From positions 1-12,270 of the forward strand of contig UQWP01000083.1 of assembly GCA_900544825.1 (NCBI GenBank): 12,270 nucleotides of DNA, read 5' to 3'. Positions 6,987 through 12,270 of the stretch are shown here, in pieces (the first letter of the stretch is position 1; each line of letters begins with the position of its first letter). Below the pieces are notes generated by a model that made no database searches, was not told the origin of the DNA, and saw only the letters and a program-made list of their open reading frames with translations. The DNA is from an uncultured Prevotella sp. GTDB taxonomy: Bacteria > Bacteroidota > Bacteroidia > Bacteroidales > Bacteroidaceae. Both the position numbers and the translations under genes were made by a program.

Positions 6987-7037
6987 ACTAATCATAAAGT
7001 TCAAAGTTCAAAGTTCAAAGTTCAAAGATCAAAGTTC
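6987..7037 (+). repeat. ACTAATCAT leader plus six AAAGTTC heptamers
   Basis: After ACTAATCAT come six heptamer units (6996-7037): AAAGTTC five times and one AAAGATC. The array ends one nucleotide before the ATG at 7039. The first 26 nt are identical to a second copy at 9756. Upstream, TGATTAGT (6961-6968) is an inverted copy of ACTAATCA, allowing an 8-bp hairpin. Confidence 0.85.
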
Positions 7038-7038
7038 C

Positions 7039-7614
7039 ATGTTAGAGTCTCATCCTTTTGAGCCATGGTTGCCGGGTAATGCCAGGTTGCTGATGCTCGG
7101 AACCTTCCCACCGGCAGAAAAGCGCTGGTGTATGCCCTGGTATTATCCTAATTTCCAGAATGATATGTGGCGAATCTTCGGCATCATCTACTTTGATGAC
7201 AAGCTGCATTTTATAGATGTGGAGCACAAGACGTATCGCCTGGATGCCATCAAGGAGTTCCTGAAGGAGAAAGGGGTGGCTATCTATGATACTGCCCAGC
7301 AGGTAATCCGCACCAAGAATACGGCTTCGGATAAAGACTTGCAGGTGGTTCAGCCTTCCGATCTGGATGGTATGCTCCGTTCTCTGCCCGACTGTAAGGC
7401 GGTACTTACGGCTGGTCAGTTGGCAACCAAAGTCTTCTCCGATCACTTCGGTATCAAGGAAAAGCCGGAGATGGGAGGATTTGTGGAGTTTGAGTTCGAA
7501 AACCGCAAGTTCCGTCTCTATCGTATGCCTAGCAGCAGTAGGGCTTATCCGATGGCTGTAGAGAAGAAGGCGGAATATTATCGGAAAATGTTTAATGATA
7601 TATTGGAAAAATAA
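7039..7614 (+). CDS. Uracil-DNA glycosylase superfamily protein (family 6/HDG-like)
   Basis: This 191-residue cytoplasmic DNA repair enzyme is predicted to remove a deaminated base (uracil or hypoxanthine) from DNA by cutting the N-glycosidic bond. Motif 1 is LGTFPPAEKRW (20-30) followed by YYPNFQNDMWRIFG, where the Asn residues match the active-site asparagine region of hypoxanthine-DNA glycosylases. Motif 2 is the loop MPSSSRAYP (163-171). The length suits the family. Start: the ATG at 7039 directly precedes the conserved part. A GTG at 6967 is in frame, but its extra 24 residues are encoded by a heptamer repeat (KFKVQSSKFKDQSS) and are not expected to be part of the enzyme. It lies 85 nt after the endonuclease gene and 5 nt before udk, so all three are probably co-transcribed. 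Substrate preference is uncertain. Confidence 0.8.
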   Translation: MLESHPFEPWLPGNARLLMLGTFPPAEKRWCMPWYYPNFQNDMWRIFGIIYFDDKLHFIDVEHKTYRLDAIKEFLKEKGVAIYDTAQQVIRTKNTASDKDLQVVQPSDLDGMLRSLPDCKAVLTAGQLATKVFSDHFGIKEKPEMGGFVEFEFENRKFRLYRMPSSSRAYPMAVEKKAEYYRKMFNDILEK

Positions 7615-7619
7615 GAGAT

Positions 7620-8243
7620 ATGGCAGAAAATAAAGTAACAGTGATCGGTATCGCTGGTGGTACCGGATGCGGTAAGACTACCGTAGTCAAGAGATTGGTG
7701 GAAGCGTTGCCTCCTCATTTCGTGGCAGTTGTTCCTCTGGATTCTTATTATAATGATACGACGGATATGACCGAGGAGGAGCGTAGGGCGATCAACTTCG
7801 ATCATCCGGATGCCTTCGATTGGAAGTTGCTTCATCAGCAGCTTGCCGACCTTCGTGCCGGTAAGGCAATCGAGCAGCCTACCTACAGTTATCTGAAGTG
7901 TAACCGCGAGAAGGAAACAATTCATGTAGAACCTAAGCCAGTCATCATCATCGAGGGAATCATGACTTTGGTGGATAAGCAGTTGCGTGATTTGATGGAC
8001 CTGAAGGTGTTTGTGGATACAGATGCTGATGAACGCCTGATCCGCAACATCCAGCGTGATACCATCGATCGTGGTCGTACGGTTTCTATGGTGGTAGATC
8101 GTTATCTGAAGGTGCTCAAGCCGATGCACGAACAGTTTATCGAACCAACCAAGCGCTATGCAGACATCATCATTCCTCAGGGCGGCGAGAATGCTACCGG
8201 TATCGGTATTCTCTGCAGATATGTAGAGGGATTGGTAGATTAA
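7620..8243 (+). CDS. udk: Uridine kinase
   Basis: This 207-residue cytoplasmic enzyme of pyrimidine salvage phosphorylates uridine (and cytidine) to UMP (CMP) with ATP or GTP. The P-loop is GGTGCGKT at 13-20. PLDSYY follows as the base-contact region, then FDHPDAFDW, YSYLKCNRE and the IIIEGIM strand typical of the P-loop uridine kinase family. The length of 207 is normal. The ATG lies 5 nt after the glycosylase stop, which argues for translational coupling. It closes the operon, with a strong terminator 7 nt after the stop codon. As in other Bacteroidota, salvage may use uridine released from external RNA, possibly with help of the secreted nuclease at the head of the operon; that link is inference. 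Confidence 0.96.
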   Translation: MAENKVTVIGIAGGTGCGKTTVVKRLVEALPPHFVAVVPLDSYYNDTTDMTEEERRAINFDHPDAFDWKLLHQQLADLRAGKAIEQPTYSYLKCNREKETIHVEPKPVIIIEGIMTLVDKQLRDLMDLKVFVDTDADERLIRNIQRDTIDRGRTVSMVVDRYLKVLKPMHEQFIEPTKRYADIIIPQGGENATGIGILCRYVEGLVD

Positions 8244-8249
8244 AACCAT

Positions 8250-8294
8250 AAAAGCTTCTATCATTCGGATATGGATCCCATGATAGGAGCTTTT
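8250..8294. terminator. Terminator between udk and the DUF308 gene
   Basis: A 15-bp stem (8250-8264 with 8280-8294, one U-G pair) ends in TTTTTT on the plus strand. It is a textbook terminator for udk, and read in reverse it probably also ends the convergent gene whose stop is at 8298. Confidence 0.85.
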
Positions 8295-8297
8295 TTG

Positions 8298-8903
8298 TTA
8301 TTTCTTTTGTATTTCCTGTGTTTTCTGCCATCTGCGTCGGTTGTTGGAAACCTTCATGGCATTGACGGCTTCCACTACGCCATATACCAGCATAGCCCAA
8401 CCGATAACCAGCAGTGGGGCAGAGGCAATGGAGGATGGGCGGAAGAGAGTAAACAGACCCAACAGCAGCAGGAGTGTAGGCATCAGCCAATATACGATAC
8501 CCACTCTGCCCATCTTGGCTGCAGATACCAGGTTCGCCATTTGGGTAAGGGCGCCCATAATCAGTATTGCCGAGAGGATGAACATCAGCCAGGCGATGAA
8601 TACGTTTGGCATCAGTGCCAGTATCAGACCGAAAATGAGTGAACCGAGTCCTACAAGAGGAAAGTTAGGTCGCATACCTATGATATGGTTGCCTTGTGCA
8701 TCATAGAGATACTGCCCCTTCATTTTCTCCGCACTTCGCTTGGCACTCATATAACTGAGTAACGAGAATACGCCCGAGAGGAAAAACAATACACCGATGG
8801 CAATGGTAATCCAGGTGACTGTCTGTTCTCTGTATTGTATGAGTAGGGCACCTACAATGATGGCGCATAAGGCTCGAAATAATGAACTTTGTATTACTTT
8901 CAT
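8298..8903 (-). CDS. DUF308/HdeD-like inner membrane protein
   Basis: This is a 201-residue integral membrane protein with six predicted TM helices, at about 8-22, 30-51, 81-99, 101-123, 135-154 and 160-180. They are arranged as paired helices with short Gly-rich turns (SLIFGLILALMPNVFIAW), the pattern of the DUF308/HdeD family. HdeD of E. coli is linked to acid resistance, but the biochemical role of the family is unknown, so no function is claimed. An extra polar loop at about 52-80 lies between TM2 and TM3, and the C-terminus is basic (NNRRRWQKTQ). The gene is monocistronic, with its own promoter about 70 nt upstream and convergent with udk. The ATG at 8903 gives a short N-terminus before TM1. 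Confidence 0.8.
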   Translation of the reverse strand: MKVIQSSLFRALCAIIVGALLIQYREQTVTWITIAIGVLFFLSGVFSLLSYMSAKRSAEKMKGQYLYDAQGNHIIGMRPNFPLVGLGSLIFGLILALMPNVFIAWLMFILSAILIMGALTQMANLVSAAKMGRVGIVYWLMPTLLLLLGLFTLFRPSSIASAPLLVIGWAMLVYGVVEAVNAMKVSNNRRRWQKTQEIQKK

Positions 8904-8973
8904 ATCAATTGATTTAAAATGTTGTATTGCAATATTGCGTTTCCTTTTCCTGAAAAGTATTTCCTTTCTATTG

Positions 8974-9004
8974 CAAAAGTACGAAAGAATTTTGATACTA
9001 CAAG
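8974..9004 (-). promoter_or_regulatory. Promoter of the DUF308 gene
   Basis: On the minus strand CTTG (9004-9001), a 19-nt spacer and TACTTTTG (8981-8974) fit the consensus. Transcription would start near 8967, about 64 nt before the ATG. Confidence 0.7.
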
Positions 9005-9067
9005 TTTTTTCTCTTGCTTTTATATCATATTTAACGCAATTTATTCCTTCATTTCAATTATTATCAG

Positions 9068-9075
9068 TAATTTTG
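9068..9075 (+). promoter_or_regulatory. -7 box of the histidine phosphatase gene
   Basis: TAATTTTG fits TAnnTTTG, but no clear -33 TTTG is seen. It would give a leader of about 50 nt before the ATG at 9132. Confidence 0.45.
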
Positions 9076-9091
9076 TAAGCAAAAATAAAAT

Positions 9092-9111
9092 AGATGGTTG
9101 AATGACCATCT
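9092..9111 (+). other. 5' leader hairpin upstream of the histidine phosphatase
   Basis: A perfect 7-bp stem (AGATGGT with ACCATCT) has a 6-nt loop (TGAATG) and lies 20 nt before the ATG. There is no T-tract after it. It could affect translation or be a binding site. Confidence 0.4.
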
Positions 9112-9131
9112 GATGATGATAAATATTCAAT

Positions 9132-9710
9132 ATGACAAAGCTATATTTAGTTCGCCATGGTGAGACCATGGATAATGCTGCCCAGATCATGCAGGGACAG
9201 ACTCCGGGCAGACTGAATGCCGTGGGTATTCAGCAGGCAGAGGAAGTGGCAAGGAAAATGGCAAATGATCACATCGATGTCTTCGTTTCTAGTGATCTGT
9301 ATCGCAGTATGCAGACTTGTGCCATCATTGCCCGTCCCCACTTGGAGGCAGAAATGCACTTGAAGGGTAGTGGAGATGCTGCCGCATTCTTGACGGAAGA
9401 TGATATTCTCCAGAAAATAGAGACCACTCCTTTGATCAGAGAACGTGACTGGGGTGACTTTACGGGTAAGTTCATTCCTTCTCTTCCCAAAGACCCGAAG
9501 GATTGGCCGGACAATATCGAATCTCTGGAGCGGATGAAGTCGAGGGCGCAGAACTTCCTCACCTGGCTGAAGGTGGCGTATCCTGACAAGACCATCCTGG
9601 CTGTAGGTCACGGTATCATCAACAAGGCGATTCAAAGTGTGTATTACAAACGCCCGATGAATCAGATAGAGAAAATGGCGAATGCCGAAGTGAGAGTTCT
9701 GATACTTTAA
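9132..9710 (+). CDS. Histidine phosphatase family protein (phosphoglycerate mutase-like)
   Basis: This 192-residue cytoplasmic enzyme belongs to the branch-1 histidine phosphatase/phosphoglycerate mutase superfamily, which transfers a phosphate through a phospho-histidine. Present are LVRHGE (6-11) with catalytic H9, SSDLYRSMQT with the phosphate-binding Arg, the acidic RERDWGDFTG segment and VGHG with the second His (H160). The length of about 190 and the lack of mutase-specific insertions favour a general phosphatase over a glycolytic mutase; the substrate is not evident. A stretch at about 75-92 (HLKGSGDAAAFLTEDD) looks like a lineage-specific insert. It lies 89 nt before the SDR gene on the same strand and is probably co-transcribed with it. 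Its last 19 bp, including the stop, are duplicated directly downstream. Confidence 0.9.
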   Translation: MTKLYLVRHGETMDNAAQIMQGQTPGRLNAVGIQQAEEVARKMANDHIDVFVSSDLYRSMQTCAIIARPHLEAEMHLKGSGDAAAFLTEDDILQKIETTPLIRERDWGDFTGKFIPSLPKDPKDWPDNIESLERMKSRAQNFLTWLKVAYPDKTILAVGHGIINKAIQSVYYKRPMNQIEKMANAEVRVLIL

Positions 9711-9730
9711 GAAAGTTCTGATACTTTTAA
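9692..9730 (+). repeat. Tandem duplication of the 3' end of the phosphatase gene
   Basis: The last 19 bp of the gene (9692-9710) recur as 9711-9730 with one substitution and one inserted T. The second copy has the same end, including TAA. This looks like a small slippage or repair duplication. Confidence 0.75.
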
Positions 9731-9755
9731 AAAAGAAGAACTCTCAAAAACAAAG

Positions 9756-9799
9756 ACTAATCATAAAGTTCAAAGTTCAAATATCAAAGTTCAAAGTAT
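9756..9799 (+). repeat. ACTAATCAT leader plus AAAGTTC heptamers, second copy
   Basis: After ACTAATCAT come five heptamer-spaced units (9765-9799): AAAGTTC, AAAGTTC, AAATATC, AAAGTTC, AAAGTAT. The array runs right up to the ATG at 9800. It shares 26 identical nt with the element at 6987. Confidence 0.85.
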
Positions 9800-10552
9800 A
9801 TGAAAATTGCTCTTATCACAGGTGCAACCAGCGGAATAGGCGAGGGTTGTGCACGCCGCTTTGCAAGAGGTGGCTACGATTTGATCATTACGGGTAGAAA
9901 TACCGGTAAACTGGAAAATCTGAAGAAAGAATTGGAGGCTGAGGGTGTACAGGTCCTTGCCCTGGCTTTCGATGTACGTAACCGTGAAGCGGCAAGAAAG
10001 GCTGTGGATTATATTCCGCAGAATTGGCGCAATATTGATGTGCTGATCAATAATGCCGGCCTGGCTCGTGGTCTGGAACCTGAGTACCAGGGTAGTTTCG
10101 AGGATTGGGATCAGATGATTGATACCAATATCAAGGGACTCCTCACCATGACTCGTCTGATTGTTCCTGGTATGGTGAAGCGTAACCATGGACACATTAT
10201 TAATATAGGTAGTGTGGCTGGTGATGCTGCATACGCTGGTGGTAATGTATATTGTGCAACCAAGGCTGCCGTCAAGGCAATTACCGATGGCTTGCGTATT
10301 GATGTGGCTCATACCAAGGTACGTGTCACCAATGTCAAACCTGGCTTGGTGGAGACGAATTTTTCTAATGTCCGTTTTCATGGTGACAATCAGCGTGCTG
10401 CCAGTGTTTATCAGGGTATCGAACCATTGAATGGTGATGATATTGCGGATGTGGCTTTCTATGCGGCCAGTGCTCCTGAGCATGTGCAGATTGCAGAAGT
10501 TCTGGTTCTTGCTACCCATCAGGCTAACGGAACAGTTATCCATCGCGACTAA
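9800..10552 (+). CDS. ydfG: NADP-dependent short-chain dehydrogenase, YdfG-like
   Basis: This is a 250-residue classical SDR of the cytoplasm. E. coli YdfG, whose sequence it resembles closely as I recall it, oxidises L-allo-threonine, serine and other 3-hydroxy acids and reduces malonic semialdehyde with NADP(H). Motifs: Rossmann GATSGIG (8-14); TGRN with Arg33 favouring NADP; DVRN (58-61); NNAG (84-87); MIDTNIKGL with N110; HGHIINIGS with catalytic S138; YAGGNVYCATK with Y151 and K155; KPGLVETNFSNVRF after the active site. The length is typical. The ATG is fixed by the Rossmann strand beginning at residue 2 and lies directly against a heptamer repeat. It probably shares a transcript with the phosphatase upstream. 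The exact physiological substrate is uncertain. Confidence 0.9.
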   Translation: MKIALITGATSGIGEGCARRFARGGYDLIITGRNTGKLENLKKELEAEGVQVLALAFDVRNREAARKAVDYIPQNWRNIDVLINNAGLARGLEPEYQGSFEDWDQMIDTNIKGLLTMTRLIVPGMVKRNHGHIINIGSVAGDAAYAGGNVYCATKAAVKAITDGLRIDVAHTKVRVTNVKPGLVETNFSNVRFHGDNQRAASVYQGIEPLNGDDIADVAFYAASAPEHVQIAEVLVLATHQANGTVIHRD

Positions 10553-10557
10553 TCTTT

Positions 10558-10600
10558 TAAGTAAGTTCCGTACGCCCTCAGGGCGTGCGGAACTTACTTA
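10558..10600. terminator. Bidirectional terminator filling the gap between SDR and TPR/HTH genes
   Basis: A 20-bp stem (10558-10577 with 10581-10600, one U-G pair) has a 3-nt TCA loop. It begins 5 nt after the SDR stop and ends exactly next to the stop codon of the convergent gene. TTATATAAT follows on the plus strand, and TTAAAAGATTA on the minus strand. Confidence 0.8.
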
Positions 10601-12217
10601 TTATATAATGTGGCAGAGGCGGTTGATGTCCGACTCGAAGGTTTCCCTGTTGAGCGCTTTGGCTCTCATTCCCGACTTGTAATTGTAGATGGTCTGGGTA
10701 GAGTAGTACAGCAGGGTTGCTATTTCCTGGCTATCCGTCACGCCCAGTCTCATCAGGGCATAGATTCTTACTTCGGTTGTCAACTCATTAGGAGATGGCA
10801 GCACGATATGGTGCTCAGGCTTGAGAAGCGTATTCAGTTCCTGGACGAAATTCGGATACAGTTCCATGAAAGCCTTGTCGAAACGGATATAGAACATAGC
10901 CGATTCCTCTTCTGCCAGCTTAAAACTGTTGATGCTCTTCAGCAAGTCGTCTGTCTGCTTGGCTTTTACCTTTCTGCTCACCAGTTTTCTGTAATCATCC
11001 AACTTGCGGATATACAGGGCACTGATATCCATAAAGAGACTCATGTAGGTTTCGCGTCGCTTGTTGGTATCCATCAGTCGCAGATTGAGTTCAGCCAACT
11101 GTTTGTTCTGTACCGCAATCTCCTCTCGGTTTTTCTTCAAACTGTTTTTCTGTTTAGTATTGACTACCGTAAGAATCAGGATGATGGTTAAGATGACGCA
11201 GGCACAGATGAGTCCAATCTCCATGCGGGTACGGGAACGTTCTGCTGCCTGCTGGTTGCTTGTAGCAATCACTGGCAGGATATTTGAAATCTCCATCATG
11301 CGAAGACGGTTGTTAAAAAACTGAGCGTCCTCCATGGAATGCTGTATATATATGGTGGCACGTTTGATGTTGGATTTATCTGCTTGATAGAGATAATAGG
11401 CAAGTTTCTGCAGTGCAGCAGTTTCCTTGAGTTGGCATATCTCATCAGAAATGCAGGCTTCAACCAGATACTTCACGTACAGATCTGACTGTTCGAGATC
11501 TTTGTAATAACGTGCAATGCCGTATGCAATCATAGAATGCAATCGATCGTTTTTGGAACTCAGCTTGAAAGCATAGAGATAGTAGTCTAAAACGCTCTTG
11601 TGAGTAGGAAAACTGAGAAATAAATATTCGCCCTTAAGGTATTGATAATAAGCGGATTTTTTGTCTTTTTCATTGAAGTTTTCAAGCAAAATTCCCATAT
11701 AGTACTTCTTTTTGGCTTTGAACTCGTTCAGAAATTCCGATTTGGCAGCGTAAGATTCCCAGTAATTGAATAGCCACGCATAGGTGAAGTAGTAATACAG
11801 TTTCTGATCGTAGGGCATTTGCTTAGGGTTGAGTGTTTCCAGAATGTCTTCCGCTTTGCCATAGAATCCTCCCACCGACAGCACGGATGCCCGGTGTATC
11901 TTAAAGTGAGTAATATAAAAGGTGTTATGGGTAGCCTCTGCTAGTTGGAGTCCTTTTCTCACATAGGCACATGACGAGTCATAGCGATAGGTACTATAGG
12001 CACGATAGAGGCTGTCGAGATAACATAATTTTTCCTCGGCAGTGACGGCATCGACTGCCTCTCTTCTCAGTCGTTTGAGTTTCTTCTCTTTCTGTTGTTG
12101 GTAGTAGTCATCCATTTCGATAGCATGGTCAACCCGTTCCAATAGCTTTTCCATATCGGTCTTGCTATAGGAGAGAAGTGGTATCATGATGAATAGTAAA
12201 AGTATGTACTGCTTCAT
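10601..12217 (-). CDS. Membrane-anchored TPR/HTH transcriptional regulator (DUF6377-like)
   Basis: This 538-residue protein is found in Bacteroidota as a one-component sensor-regulator that bridges the inner membrane. A signal peptide or signal anchor (1-18) is followed by a helical, Tyr-rich periplasmic region (about 20-325) with TPR-like helix pairs. A single TM helix follows (334-353), then a coiled coil (about 355-390) and a cytoplasmic part. The end (about 478-525, TTEVRIYALMRLGVTDSQEI, then LLYYSTQTIYNYKSGMR) looks like a LuxR-type HTH with a recognition helix. No kinase or receiver is present. It is known as a family near carbohydrate-use genes, but none of those are in this window. 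The start ATG at 12217 gives the signal sequence. I could not find a consensus promoter in the 53 nt left upstream. Confidence 0.8.
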   Translation of the reverse strand: MKQYILLLFIMIPLLSYSKTDMEKLLERVDHAIEMDDYYQQQKEKKLKRLRREAVDAVTAEEKLCYLDSLYRAYSTYRYDSSCAYVRKGLQLAEATHNTFYITHFKIHRASVLSVGGFYGKAEDILETLNPKQMPYDQKLYYYFTYAWLFNYWESYAAKSEFLNEFKAKKKYYMGILLENFNEKDKKSAYYQYLKGEYLFLSFPTHKSVLDYYLYAFKLSSKNDRLHSMIAYGIARYYKDLEQSDLYVKYLVEACISDEICQLKETAALQKLAYYLYQADKSNIKRATIYIQHSMEDAQFFNNRLRMMEISNILPVIATSNQQAAERSRTRMEIGLICACVILTIILILTVVNTKQKNSLKKNREEIAVQNKQLAELNLRLMDTNKRRETYMSLFMDISALYIRKLDDYRKLVSRKVKAKQTDDLLKSINSFKLAEEESAMFYIRFDKAFMELYPNFVQELNTLLKPEHHIVLPSPNELTTEVRIYALMRLGVTDSQEIATLLYYSTQTIYNYKSGMRAKALNRETFESDINRLCHII

Positions 12218-12270
12218 AACAATAGTTCGTTAATAATTCAATAATGTGCTAAGCAGCTATACGCTGTAAG

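Noticed and set aside
6996..7037. CRISPR-like array
   Set aside because: The units are 7 nt with no spacers and no cas genes; it is a simple tandem repeat.
9791..10543. A 250-residue ORF on the minus strand across the SDR gene
   Set aside because: It mirrors the SDR gene almost exactly, has no recognisable motif and is a codon-bias shadow.

Overview
The window looks like chromosomal DNA of a gut Bacteroidota, most probably Prevotella/Segatella (S. copri-like). The evidence is: promoters of the TTTG-N19/20-TAnnTTTG type, a general lack of strong Shine-Dalgarno sites, a Bacteroidota hybrid two-component system, a lipoprotein with an acidic surface-export signal after its cysteine, a type B L31, and a TPR/transmembrane/HTH regulator of the DUF6377 kind. 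The species assignment is inference.

Layout. (1) 93-4148 (-): a hybrid two-component system gene (propellers, Y_Y_Y, TM, HisKA, receiver, AraC HTH). It is one continuous frame cut by two in-frame TAG codons. It also lacks the whole HATPase_c domain, and the acidic residue after the phospho-His is replaced by Lys. Promoter and terminator look intact. (2) 4202-4395: a divergent promoter region with a nested dyad lying between two facing promoters. (3) 4396-5118 (+): a surface lipoprotein with a Trp/Tyr/Asp-rich N-terminus. (4) 5252-5503 (-): rpmE2, with a structured leader. (5) 5889-8243 (+): a probable three-gene operon encoding a secreted endonuclease/exonuclease/phosphatase protein, a UDG-superfamily DNA glycosylase and uridine kinase, ended by a strong terminator. 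(6) 8298-8903 (-): a six-TM DUF308/HdeD-like protein. (7) 9132-10552 (+): a histidine phosphatase, then a YdfG-like short-chain dehydrogenase. (8) 10601-12217 (-): a membrane-anchored TPR/HTH regulator, separated from the SDR gene by a 20-bp-stem terminator that fills the whole gap.

Most of the window is core metabolism and housekeeping. The notable parts are the doubly amber-interrupted, kinase-less regulator; the dyad between it and the lipoprotein gene; a heptamer-repeat element (ACTAATCAT followed by AAAGTTC units) that abuts the start codons of two unrelated genes; and the possible leader attenuator of rpmE2. I found no phage, IS, CRISPR, tRNA or rRNA. TAG also ends two ordinary genes here, so it appears to be a normal stop codon in this organism.
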